In this document: in pieces, positions 9,892 through 20,790 of the stretch
Position numbering within the stretch: the first letter of the stretch is position 1
How the letters are laid out: every line of letters starts with the position of its first letter
NCBI GenBank assembly: GCA_001579985.1
Contig: LRSR01010388.1
Coordinates: 1-32,715, forward strand
Source: Hypsibius dujardini
Lineage: Eukaryota; Tardigrada; Eutardigrada; Parachela; Hypsibiidae
Direction of reading: 5' to 3'
DNA length: 32,715 nucleotides
Notes under the pieces: generated by a model
Databases searched by the model: none
The model's input: the letters and a program-made list of their open reading frames with translations, nothing else
Told to the model about the DNA's origin: nothing
Position numbers and translations under genes: made by a program

Positions 9892-12800
9892 ATGGATCGG
9901 CCGGTAATTCCAACCGAGGAAAAGTATGAAAAGCCCTCTAGCCCCCAAGAAACGGCAGTGACTCCAGCAGAAGAGCCCTATCTTGTCCCGTCAACAACGG
10001 CTCATCTATCTGCTCCGCTGCCAGCTGTCCTTGGATCAAGGAATTTTGCTGTTGAGCCTGGACCTCGACAGTCACGTTTGGGTAATGCACCAATACCAGC
10101 CACTTCACAAGCCAGCGTAATACGCTCGCAAATATCAGGCGCACGATTTGCTCCTCAATTGAAACGTCTGGATGCTGACCACTCGGTCGAAGAGCAATTC
10201 ATATCGTTTCATCTAGAAGATGAAGATGACATTCATTCTTTATTGCCGGAGGTGGGGCTTAAGCCTATCATGCCATCGATTAGTGATGAGCTTATGTCGA
10301 AGATATCCGAGTCTAATTTGCCGTTGGGACCTGGTATTGATACTGCGTCGCCTGCGAGAATCCAAAGCACATATAAAGCCATTATGGATTGTCTGAAAAA
10401 GAGCGGCGGAGATGGACCAAATGTGTATGAAATGTGTCTGTGTCTGTGTCTATGTCTGTCTGGGCTGTATTCGTATCTTTTTTGTCTGTATTTCTGCTTA
10501 TACCTGTCTGTGTCTGGGTTTGTCTTTGTGTCTGTGTCTACGTTATATATGGGCAATTTGTCTATGCCTAGGTTTATGGCTGTGTCTGCGTCCTTGTGTA
10601 TACATTTAGCCAAGAAAATGTCGGCCTGTTTCGGTACGGTTCTGTTGTGAAATGACGTCTCAGTAATCATACTGTGTGTCCTGTGTGTCCTGTTTGAAAG
10701 TTGTCTTTTCAGTTACGAGAGATTGAAAGAGTCTGTAGGACAAATACTCAAAACATCCAACCGCGAAGCCCACGGGAGTTACGAAGAGATTGTTGGCAGT
10801 CTAAACCGAGAACCCAGAGATAGGCTAATTGGAAACCAGCACTTTCGGGAAGACCTACTAGTCGAGGCCAAGTTGCAATCGGAGTTGCTGAAGGTCTGTC
10901 AGTTTCTTCCTCTCTACAATGTGCATTGTGCATGCAATTGATTGACAACTCCCTTTGACAGGCAGAAGGTGCCATTGAAGAACGGATCGATGCGTATGTC
11001 GATGAAGAAACAGGAAAGTCGAAATTGCCAAATATTTTACGGATATACCCGTATCTTAGCAATGCAGGCATACCTCGTCTCTTCTCGGTCGAAAAGGCCT
11101 CCATGCTAAACAATGCTCTCAGACGACTTTTGGATTTCGACGCCAAAATTCTAACTGTCAAATTTTGGGGTGTAATTAATGGGCTTAAAAATGATTATTA
11201 TATTGCTGAAACGGACGCTGATCCTCCGGATGATGAGGAAGAGGAAGCCGAAGCTGACGCTGAGAAGGTACGAACCACATGCTGGAGAAGATGCATGCAT
11301 TTGTATGAAATGTAATTTAACTAATTATTCAACTATGTAGTTAGATTTTAGTACATGAAGTGTTAATTTATGACGAGACCTCACTGGAAGTAAAATATGT
11401 TTTACACTATTTGGTGTACAGTATATTAAAGTTGTCTTTCTCAATTATAGAATTCTAAATATTTTTATGAAAAGAGATATTTCGAGCTCGTTGAAGATTA
11501 ATAACGTTTTTTGTATGGAAAATATACCATTTTTATGTAAAATTCCAGACAGTATTTCAGACAATTCCAGAAATGAATTTGAATATTATTGCAGAACGCG
11601 GAAGGAGAGGAGGAAAAGGGCAACGAAATCCCCGAAATAGAGGGCTTTGAGAACCTTCCCCCGATACCGAAACCAATGTTGAAGCCTCTGCCCTCATTAG
11701 TAAAGGAACCGAGTGGGAGTGGAATCAATCGCAATTCCTATTACGTCGCAACAAAACGTAAGTTGCACTCTTTAACATTAAAAACGACAATGACAATTAT
11801 CTTATTATCATCTTATTGTGTGTTAAAGTTGACGGGACGTGGGTTCGACTACCGCCAGCTACTCCCGACCAGATTATTATTTCCCGTAAGATCCATCGAG
11901 GATTTACCGGAGACCTTAAAGCCAAGGTAAGCGCAATTGCAGTGGAACAACAACAGTTTCAAATACAGTATAAAGAGAAACAAATGCTCGAGAAATAAAA
12001 AATCTGAAATGAATAACTTAGTGTTTTATTAAAATACTCTACATGATCGGGAAAGGAGCTCACTGTAGGAATAGCAAATATTAAAAGGAGTTTTAGTTTA
12101 GTTTTCCTAGTAACTGAAAAGATTATTCTAGTTTCAGTCGAAATCAGTTTCTTATATTAAGCTTCTTTTTTTCAGTTTTTCCTCTATCAATTTTTATTAA
12201 CTAAAACCTTTAGTTAAGCTTGTTCAGAAAACTAAAAAACTAAAACCAAAAAATTAATAACTGAAAGTTCAGCTTAGTTTTAGTTTAGATTAGTTTTGGC
12301 ATCCGAAGGAGTTGCTTTAGGAATTTGCTCATCAACATATTTTAGGTATCTACGTTCCCCGTTTTTCCCGGGGTCGAAGCCAACTATTTACGCGCCCAAA
12401 TTGCTCGCATCTCTGCAGCCACCCAAATTTGTCCAGAGGGGTACTATATGCTTGACGGGGAGGAGGACTTTGAACAGGGGGCAGCACGTACGTCTCACAA
12501 ACTGCATTTATTTTTGGAACTATTACAATATATAAAGAATCAATTTGACTCAATATCTCTCCTCTTCAGCACCTTACAATTTGCTGAACAATCCACAATA
12601 CAAACCTCCAGCCTTCCAAGACCTCTCCCAGCCGCATATGAAGGTGTGGATGCATTGCGGACAGTACATTCTCCGGCAGGGTCGAACCTTCTTCTACGAC
12701 GCTTTCGAAGCCAATCGTGACGAAGATGAAGATGAGGATGAAGATGAGCGTGTAAGGCAGCCCAAATATCCCGTCTGGTATCCGGAGAAAGCGGACTGGT

Positions 12801-14861
12801 ACGAACCGGAGAACACGGTCCCGCCGCCCTTGTGTTCCGTCATGAACGATGCAGGTTCGGAAAGCAGTAATAGTAAATCCAAACGTGATCCAGCCAAAAA
12901 TTTTCATTTTTCTACAATTCAAGCCACACATACATTTGCAATATTTTTCTAGTCGATGCTTCAATTGTCGGCCACAACTGTAATCGAACACTCTTTGATC
13001 ATGAGAATATAATAACTTATTGACAGAATCTTTAGCATTATAACAAAAAATACGCGGAAGGCTTAATTGAATAAAAATGAAAATATTGGTTAAAATGCAC
13101 ATTAGAGGAAATCTTTTTTAAGACTATACATATAAACCTACAAGTTATATTTGGTTATTATTCTAAGACTGTCACGGGTTGTTACATCTTTCCCTTCCTT
13201 ATCGTATTCGTCCGACCCCCTCCCCCCCCCTTCCGCATACATCAGAAACTGTCAAGCTGATTTCGTTCAATTTTTTAAAGGAATCATCATGCCTCAGAGA
13301 GCGGTACAACACTTCAAATTTGTGATATTTTCACGCCGTTTGAGCATATTTCAATTCAGATGTCCATCATTTTTACCATGGATATGCCTTTCAACTCCTC
13401 GTGCAATACTTTCTCTTTGGCCTGTCAATTATTACCTACCTAAATTGGTCTACTAACTGAACCGGCAGAAATTTAAAACTTCAATGTACAATGAAAGTCA
13501 GTTGATCAATACCAAACGGTTTCGGCGCAAAAAGGTAAAACAATTCGGATCGATTTCTGATCGCTCGAAGCTGTTCGGTTCGTTCAATATTACTTGGTGT
13601 AAAATCTTTCACTTTCACTCATATAAAACTCCAGAATGTTCGGTTTACTGATAATTTGGGCTATTTCAATGTTCACCCCGAGGTGTTTGTTTCGTTCATT
13701 TGTTCCAAATTTTAATTTTTGGTTCAAAAGAGGCTCTGCTGGGCACGTTTGGTTCGTTCAACAACGTTGGACTTGAGATCTGAATTCTCTAAAAGTTCAG
13801 CTTGGGTGTTATGTTTGTTCCTTCATTTAAATTAAGATATTCGGTTGAAGAAATGGTTCAGCCTGGGAGTTCTGTTCGCTCAACCATCCAAACTGAGATG
13901 TTCGGTTGATCAAATGTTCATCCCGGGTGTTTTTGTTCGTTCAATCGTCCTAAGCTTAAGACAGATGCTCGGCCTGCAAACAAATTTTCTGGGCGGGAAG
14001 TTTGGTTCGTTCAATAATATTTGACTTGAGACCGTCGGTTCTCTAAAAGTTCAGCTCAAGTCTTCAGTTGAAGAAATGTTCAGCCCGGGGCGTTCAGTTC
14101 ATTCAATCGTCTTACATTTTAATTTAATATTTAAAGGAAATGTTCGCGGATCAAGATTAGGCAAGCCGGAGGCCAGCATAATCTTTTCTCTATTATCTAT
14201 TATCTTACTCCCAGAACGTGTAGAATTGATTGTGTGGATATTCTGCAAAGGATCTTGGCATGTTTTAGGATTTTCTCTATTTGTCGGCTTTGTGAGCGTT
14301 CAACGGTATTTTATTTCAAAGTCATGAATTAAGTTACTCGCCAAATGTTATTCTACAATTGGCTCATTGTTTATACTGTATATATATTGACAGCAATTGA
14401 GGGGTGTACTCCCTGGTCTTTGCATTTTGGCTCAAAGACCTTTTCCAGTCACTCCTTCATCGTGGCGCGTTCGAATCTCTGGCCCGGCGCCAATACAATC
14501 CTCCATGACCAAGGAAAGTAAGCTGACACGACCATCTCTAGTTTTCCACTGATATGTCCCAAAAGTCTCAATTGGCTTTTCAGAAGCTTCTTCAATATTT
14601 ATTTCGGAAATGGCCTGAAATATCGGTCGAATTTTGTGCCGAAAATGCCGAGCCATGTCAAACATGAGAAATATGATCCCACGCTTCATGAGGTCATCAT
14701 AAACTAACTAATCTTGAACCACAACATTAGGGCAACCTTTAAACGAAATTAATTTGTATTTGTTCTAGGAGATTGATCCGACTCCTGAAGAAGAGGAAGA
14801 AATTAGAAAGGCCGCTGGGCTTGATGAGACAGGCGGCAAAGAGGAGGAAGAAGACAAATGA
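9892..14861 (+). CDS. RSPH4A: Radial spoke head protein, RSPH4A/RSPH6A type, complete (677 aa)
   Basis: Structural protein of the radial spoke head in motile 9+2 cilia/flagella, relaying signals between central pair and dynein arms. Exons: 9892-10424, 10713-10893, 10962-11267, 11595-11757, 11829-11926, 12346-12487, 12570-12854, 14394-14517, 14584-14692, 14769-14861; all junction phases match and total 2034 nt including TGA. Conserved family landmarks in order: KFWGVINGLKNDYYIAE (about 305), WVRLPPATPDQIIISRKI (about 398), NYLRAQIARIS (about 440), an acidic Asp/Glu run, RSNLWPGA (about 595), NIYFGNGLKY, and the acidic C-terminal tail. Vertebrate homologues have about 717 aa. ATG 9892 has A at -3 and G at +4; an in-frame ATG at 9829 would add 21 residues. 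Whether it is the 4A or 6A paralogue cannot be told; invertebrates commonly have one gene. Confidence 0.93.
10425..10712 (+). repeat. RSPH4A intron 1 with TGTCTG-rich simple repeat
   Basis: The donor is AATGT|GTATGA and the acceptor cttttcag ends at 10712, phase 2. About 10434-10590 is a degenerate TGTCTG/TGTGTC array on the + strand. The exon-1 reading frame runs through it, giving a Cys/Leu-rich artefact that is not protein. Confidence 0.85.
11268..11594 (+). other. RSPH4A intron 3
   Basis: The donor is AAG|GTACGA and the acceptor attgcag ends at 11594, phase 0. The 327 bp are AT-rich with nothing recognisable. Confidence 0.75.
11927..12345 (+). repeat. RSPH4A intron 5 with TTTTAGTT/AACTAAAA-rich repeat, copy 2
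   Basis: The donor is AAG|GTAAGC and the acceptor attttag ends at 12345, phase 0. About 12080-12298 repeats TTTAGTT, AACTAAAA and AACTGAAA words, like the stretch at 9285-9540, suggesting a dispersed repeat family. Confidence 0.45.
12855..14393 (+). other. RSPH4A intron 7 (1.54 kb)
   Basis: The donor is G|GTTCGG at 12855 and the acceptor ttgacag ends at 14393, phase 1 on both sides. The exon-7 frame stays open to 12952, but splicing here is needed to reach the conserved TPWSL...RSNLWPGA exon. The intron holds a C-rich run near 13219-13230 and the tandem repeat at 13550-14150. There is no independent gene. Confidence 0.8.
13550..14150 (+). repeat. Diverged tandem repeat, unit about 61 bp, with hints of higher-order structure
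   Basis: Unit starts fall near 13672, 13734, 13796, 13857, 13917, 13985, 14050 and 14079. Most begin TTCAGCCTGGG or a variant, followed by a GTTCGTTCAA core and a GTTCGGTTGAAGAAATG-like end. Units at 13734 and 13985 share a private variant (TTTGGTTCGTTCAA, GACTTGAGA, TTCTCTAAAAG) about 250 bp apart, suggesting a four-unit super-repeat. The unit at 14050 has lost about half its length. Confidence 0.85.
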
Positions 14862-15836
14862 TTTCTCACCATGGCAACTCTTTCCTTTTCAATTAACTGA
14901 TGCGTCTAAATGTATTTTCGCCTCAAACACTTGCAAGTCTTGCTTGAACTGTTCTCTTTCTTCTACAACATTCCAATTATTTTTGTCTTTTTAACCGTTG
15001 GATTCAGACATTGTTTTTATATTCTTCCCCAAAGCAGGCTCGAATGAAAAAAATGTTAGGCATTGTATGAATGGTTCACGACAGAATGGCGGAATGAAAA
15101 TGGTTCAAGTTAAAGTTCCTCTTGTGTGACTTCGATGCCATCCATCGAAACTTGCCGATTGTGTTTGAAAGCGCCCTTCTCTAGATGTCAAACAGACACT
15201 CTTAGAATAATTATTCTGCGTTGAGCATTCACTAGGCGTGGCAACTAAGCAGTATATGTTATTTTTTACCCTCTTCGTCGACGAGCCAGAAAGATTCAAC
15301 ATCAAAGTCAACCGTGTCGCGGGCACTGCCGCCGAGCATATACAGCTGACTTGACTCAGGCATCGCTACCCTAACTAGCCCGCACTGACCACCGGAAGTG
15401 AAGCTACCCTTTTGCGCCACCGGCGCAGCATCATTACAATACCACTGCTACGGTCAAAATACGCCCTATTTAGTCTAGTTAACTCTTTTGTACTTATGTT
15501 TATGGATTTTCTCTTGTTCCTATTGGTTCTTCGTGGCTAAACCGCCACTGGTCAGTCTGGTTCTCTTCTTATTTGCATGAACTACATATATACTTTGGTT
15601 TCTCGTGTTGTGCGACTATATAAGGTCGTTGCTACTACGTTTCAGAACGTTAGGAACCATTTAGTCGTGGTATAGATTGTCCGTAATACAGAGCGTGATT
15701 CAGCCAAGTTGAAGCAGCACGGTAGGACTGAGCTCACACAGACACCGTGTCTGTCGCAATTCATCCAATGAAGCCGGTGTTTAGGTGTGATTTTCATATA
15801 CAGTAAACAATCAGCTGATTTTTATTTGAAGTTAAA
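14862..15836. other. Intergenic region downstream of RSPH4A; no gene, promoter-like stretch near its end
   Basis: I see no coding region. The weak minus-strand ORF 15105-15326 has no family signature. Sequence from about 15300 is less AT-rich than its surroundings and contains an ATTTGCAT octamer (15571-15578) and TATATAAG (15617-15624). It could be a solo LTR or another dead element's promoter; no termini were identified. Confidence 0.4.
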
Positions 15837-16858
15837 ATGCCTGCACAAATTAGTTCTAAAACCAGGGGAGCCATTTTGATGGGATTTCACAACGGTGATT
15901 CGTCTAGAAAAATCAGTTCTAAACTTTTCGCGAATGGACTGACAGCTAGTCATGCAACTGTGTGCTGTCTTATCAAGAAATTTAAGCTGAAGCAGCAAGG
16001 AGTCTTCAAGCCTGTTAAAAGGTTGGGAAACCAAACCTGCCTTCTGCGCGTTCCGCTGCCGTCATCGCAAAGGTGGAAAATTGTTTTCCGGCCGGATCCT
16101 TTCTCCATCCGACAAATTTAGCAAATGCTCGGAATATCTTACGGTACAGTGTGGCGGCTTGTCAAGCGGAAGTAGGCTGGGAAGAAGCGCAGCAAGAGGA
16201 GGACCATCACCTTTCTCATCAGCAAAATGCGCAACGTATCCTGAAGGTCCCGCACTGTTGAAGCAGTTGAGTGAGGAAAGTGGCGCTACATCGTGTCCAT
16301 TGATGAGGCCTGGTGTTACATGAGTCATTTGAATAGCAGGAAGAAGATCTACTATCAATTTTGAGGCAAGCAAAGGCCCCAAAGTTGGCTAAAATATTGC
16401 AAACAAAAGCATAGTCGTGGAGTGATGTTCGTGGCTGGGATCTCTGCCCGTGGAACAAGTGCCAAGATTTGTCCCTCCTCGCACCAAAGCAAACTCAAAC
16501 TTCTACGTGAAGCGTGTGCTGAAGCTAATTTTTAAAAAACACATTTCAAGTCTGTATGGCAAGGTTGCAAGATCGGTAAAATTACACCATGACAGCGCCC
16601 CGGCGCACACAGCAATAGACAATGCCCGTTTTTTTCAAAACTTGAAGTACCGGTATATTCCGAAAGACGACTGGCCCAGCAACTTTCCTGATCTCGGTTC
16701 TATGAATTATTCGATTAACGGTATTTTTAAACGCTAATTATGGAAGCACAAGGTTAAAAATTTCGCTGGTTTGCTGCGCGCTGTGAAGCGCGAATGGACG
16801 ACTATTATTACGGACCTGTACGTTCGGGCTCTAAATCCTAGAAAAAGCAATGCCTACT
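15837..16858 (+). pseudogene. mariner-type (IS630-Tc1-mariner) transposase relic
   Basis: A decayed DNA transposase broken by frameshifts and stops. In order: an N-terminal helix-turn-helix beginning MPAQISSKTRG (15837 on); a segment reading GISYGTVWRLVKRK (about 16132-16173) followed by a stop; the first catalytic Asp in SIDEAW (about 16295); then HHDSAPAHTA (about 16587) and WPSNFPDLGSMNYS (about 16672), which carry the second and third catalytic Asp. The last acidic residue being Asp rather than Glu favours mariner over Tc1. No matching terminal inverted repeats were found at the flanks, so it is probably a fragment. It lies opposite in orientation to the Tc1 and RT relics. Confidence 0.85.
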
Positions 16859-18000
16859 AGTACAAAAAAACCATGGCTTGCAGATAGAACATCTCCTGTA
16901 ACATTTTGTTAAGCATGCTCGTTCAAATTTTGGGTTTAACGAACTGTTTCAACTTGCCTAATTCATGCTCTGTAGTATGTAAGTTGCTAGTTTTCCCATC
17001 TTTTCTGGAGTCCCTGTCCGTATCCGATGAGTGCTATTCCATCGACTACTACACATACAACCATAATTAGGCTGAACGGAACATCCGTGTCTGGAACCGG
17101 GCTCTTCGAAGAGCTATTGAAGCGAAATGTAATATTACTTTCGAGGAGACGTTTTGTCAATGCTGACGCGTAGATCTTCAAGCCTGTATCAAGTTGCCAG
17201 CTGAAATCAATAAGATTTTTAGGATTTTTTCAGAAAGAAAAACCAAAACTTGCATCGAGAGGTAAGAAAGAGTTGGCGAACCACTTCGACTAGTAATCCG
17301 CAGACTGCGTAACGTGTTGTTGGTAGCGGGAGAACTGACAACACCATCTGACCTACAAGACACAGTTAACTGTTCCTTTACGAAGTGGAATAGAACAAAT
17401 TTTACGCAGTCTTCTTTAACCCCAAACCAGTTGTGTTTTTCCCGTGGAATATGTCAAAAATCCATATCTACAGCTGCGTCTGCAAAAGCTTCCAGCGATA
17501 AGTCGGATGCCCTCTTTTGGTGTAAACATAGACCAACCTATTGTTTTGGTACTTACTTGGGAAATTTTTTTAATTTCTGGTTTAAAAATGATTCACTCCA
17601 AAACCCCAAAATATAATCTTCAGTATTTTTACAACGATCACTAGTATTATTTGCTAATTTTTATATAAACATATACCTAAATACAACTAGTTACAAGACT
17701 AATGTTGGATCTACAAACCGTAAGTTGGATAGTTAACAAAAAATGTTAGACAGAAATTAGAGCTAGATAGAGAAGAAAACTGAAAAAAAGAAAAGAGGAA
17801 GCTCAATTGCCTTTAGAACTAGTAAAACAAATGATTATAAAATAAATTATTTACTATGGAAATGATGATAAATAGCACATACATAAAAATTACATATCAA
17901 TAGCAGCAGCAGTACATGGTTAATAAGGTAAATAGAGTTACTAACTAAGCAAAGTATTAGCGAGTCAAATAGCTATGATTGCATATGAAGATATGTTTGG
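16859..18000. other. Intergenic DNA, nothing recognised
   Basis: Between the two transposase relics. Minus-strand open stretches at 16987-17181 and 17178-17363 abut but show no motif I can name; they may be remnants of another element. From about 17620 the DNA is AT-rich. Confidence 0.4.
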
Positions 18001-18004
18001 CGTA

Positions 18005-18560
18005 GTCCAACACTAGTGGTTAATTCGGGCACCACCGTTAGCAATAGCTTTCGGATATATTCAGAAATACCGTTGTGTAGGGATTTACAATATCCAATAG
18101 TAACAATTTCATTCCACAATTTCTTGACAATTGCTTGAATATCGGATGAGTTTTGATGTTATGGTGTATAAGTTTATTCTTGGTCAACCCCCAAACATTC
18201 TCAATCACGCTCGAATCCCGACTTTTGGCAGGCCACACGTGGGGAATAATCCTTTCCTGCTGAAAGAACGGCTGCATTTTCTTTGATGTTTGAATGCTGG
18301 GAATGTTTGCTGAATCGCCTTTTTGAAACGGTTATCATTTTTTAAGTAAGGCATTGAAAATTCTGTAGATAGAATTCAGCGTTTTGACGTGTCTTTATTC
18401 TTCTATCCGGAGAATGAGGCCGGTGACGTTACCCAGACAAACTGGACCGTCGTAAAAAACCATTCCCCAGAACATAACTGACTCACGCATGATTAGGCCT
18501 AAATCCTGCAGCTCGACTTGAAAGCCGTTCTTTCACTTCTGTACGCGGATCTGACAAAAT
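18005..18560 (-). pseudogene. Tc1-type transposase relic (C-terminal half)
   Basis: Read on the minus strand from about 18520 down: SVMFWGMVFYDGPVCL, the family's central catalytic-domain strand, then WPAKSRDSSVIENVWG at about 18190-18237, where Glu in IENVW is the third catalytic residue of Tc1 (DD34E) transposases. Stops and frameshifts separate the two. No N-terminal DNA-binding domain was found upstream on that strand, so this is a truncated fossil. The final motif is intact enough to be unambiguous. Confidence 0.85.
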
Positions 18561-19000
18561 AAATCAAATAATCTATCAATCAACTATTACTCGTAGATAT
18601 GGCATGCTGTTTAATCAATCAATTATTAAATTGGCTGATATAACGCATGCAAAATGTGTGTGGACCAACTTTCTTTTAATTTGAAATTCGATTTTTTTAT
18701 TACATAAAAGTAAAACATAATCGGCTTGCAGGAAAAAAAGGAAGAGCAAAAGCTAAAGCTTCAAAATTAAAACTGAAAAAATTTTATATAGCCCGTGACT
18801 GTATGGGTGAGTGTTCTTATCTGAATAAGCATTTCCCCCTAATATTTCAATAATGATCTTCTGTCATAAAAATAAATGACTTTCTTTTTGCCGGTCTGGT
18901 AATAAATCCTGCCGATCTCAGCAAATAATCCTTTGCTTTCTGCGTTTCAAATTCCGTAGATTTCGAAAGTCAGCGAGATAAAAATTTATCCTCGTTCCAA
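18561..19000. other. Intergenic AT-rich DNA, nothing recognised
   Basis: About 440 bp between the Tc1 relic and the 3' side of the RT relic. There is no open frame or repeat of note. Confidence 0.4.
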
Positions 19001-20790
19001 CTCCGCAAACGTCACCTGTTTCTTGTCCTACGCCTCCCGTGTAGCGCGCCCAGCTTCTGCAATGGACCCAACAATATGTGAAACCGTCATTGTGTCCGAT
19101 AAAGTCGCATTTTAATCCCGCGCCTTGCTATGCCAGATAGGAATTATTGTCATTCCATTCGGCCTATTTCCGTCAGCTTTGCACAAGCTCAGGGGCTCCT
19201 GGATAGCCTGCATGGCTGCGCGGACAAGTACTCACTTCAGCACCGCTCGTTAATGGCTGGCATCCGACTTCCACAACCCATACCAAACGCACAATACCGA
19301 CGCTGTCTTCCCTGATCTCCTTGTCACAAGTTTGACAACAATGCGGTTGACAGATAAAAGCACCGAGACAAAATGCAACCATTTTGCGGAGGTTTTCATT
19401 AAGCAGATTGTCTAAATTGCAAATAAGCAGTGCGTAGAGCCAAACATCTGCGCGAGCACCTACTCTGACATCACCGCCAGTAGTTTTGCACGACCCACAG
19501 CTTATGTTTCCGGCGGTAATCAAGACTAGCCGTGCGGCGCGTTTAACGACTGGTCGGTCGCAGATCTTCTGGATTTTCGACTGGTTTAGTGGTGGTTGAT
19601 TGGTTGTGGCGCTGTATTGGCGAGAGGCGTTCTCCGTGAAGGCGTCCAGCTCGGCGTCGAGTACAAACTCAAATATCAGACAAAGCCGAAACAGCGGAGA
19701 TTGAAAAGTATTCCATTCGTCTAATACCGAGATCGCCTCTGCTGACGTGGAAGAATGCTTGCATTCACACGACGTCGGATATTTTTGTGTTTGTGACGGC
19801 TGCCAGGCTGGTACGGATCACAGTGTCGAACTCCACAAGATTGTCCAGCCGGGTTGAGTTTATGGAGCGATGTAAAAGGTGGAGCATTTCAGGTGCGGTG
19901 AGGCAGTTTTTGAGTTAAAACAGGGCTTGCTGGGCATCCAAAAGTGGCAGTCGGCTCGTGAGGAGAGTAATGGTGGTTGTCTTCTTCTCAATGGCTGCAC
20001 CCACACCGTCCGGCAGGACTGAAGCAACCAACAGCTCCAGCTCCACTTATGAAAGAAAGCAGATTTCAGAAATGGACCGATGGACCCACCCAGGCCGCCA
20101 GTTGAGCCCTCTGGAAAAGAGCGAATGGCTTCAGAGACCCTCGGGCCTAGTCGGCTCGACTGTACGGTTGGCCGGACATAGTCTGGCCGGAAAATTAGCA
20201 TCGACCAGTGCTCTCGGGTGTTTTCGGAGCAGTATGTCGCGAGTTTCGGTCGTGCAGGGTGCAACCGCTTTTTCAGAGGACGTCATCCACACAGCTCCAC
20301 TGATATTGCCGGCTTGCATTTTCATCTTCACTGCCTTTTGCACTTTTTCGTCCGATTCCATTGACAAAGCGGTGTTGAGTCTTCTTGCCGTCGATGGGAT
20401 GTCGTCGGTTTTGGTTACGTTCCGTTTCATGATGGTGGCCAGGCTGCCTCTCTCAGGTTTTTCTGGTTTGGGTAAAGGGGTTAGTGAAAGGTGAGCAGAA
20501 TGGCCCAGGGGTTATGGTTGTTGCTAGTGGTGTCAGTGAGCGTTTTGACGAGTAACTCTGCTACAACATGCCTGGCTGCAGTCGGAACACGGTGGAACAA
20601 ATGATTGGACGGCTGGAGATTTCGAGTTTGGGTAACGAGGTCGTAGGCTATAAATGGGGAATTTTCAGCAACCGCTAACAAGAAATGAATCCGTTCAGCA
20701 ACAGCGGCGTTGTTCCTATTTTGGTAAGTGTTTACCAGATCGTACGTCAAGCATTAAACGGTACGTTCTTGTCCACCATCAGGTCGGTGC
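19000..20790 (-). pseudogene. Non-LTR retrotransposon reverse-transcriptase relic
   Basis: Minus strand, N to C from about 20760 down to 19150, across several frames with stops. HRVPTAARHVVAELL (about 20640-20590) and NPWAILLTF (about 20510) belong to the region ahead of the RT; GNISGAVWMTSSEKAVAP followed by LRKHP (about 20310-20210) is the conserved linker of this invertebrate family. Next come LKNCLTAPEMLHLLHRS (about 19915-19865), VSRGDLGIRR (about 19745) and, in the C-terminal region, LGAFICQPHCC (about 19350). The order matches the family of non-LTR elements whose proteins carry GDVRGA...LLSS and LKNCL...LLRTSP. The block between the linker and LKNCL (catalytic RT palm) appears largely deleted. 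Non-functional. Confidence 0.8.

Noticed and set aside
12747-12854. Strong donor GTAAGG at 12747 (after GATGAGCGT) as an earlier end for RSPH4A exon 7
   Set aside because: Downstream codons continue with family-like sequence (VPPPLCSVMNDA), and only the donor at 12855 gives the phase needed for the next conserved exon.
12566-13102. 178-codon minus-strand ORF
   Set aside because: Mostly the reverse complement of RSPH4A exon 7, with no recognisable domain.
14465-14480. TTCGAATC word resembling a tRNA/SINE B box
   Set aside because: It lies within the RSNLWPGA codons of RSPH4A; no A box or clover-leaf is present.
14432-14689. Minus-strand ORF of 85 codons
   Set aside because: It is the antisense shadow of two RSPH4A exons whose plus-strand reading carries exact family motifs and matching splice phases.
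16987-17363. Abutting minus-strand ORFs with a hydrophobic segment
   Set aside because: No motif could be assigned and stops separate them; surrounded by transposon debris.
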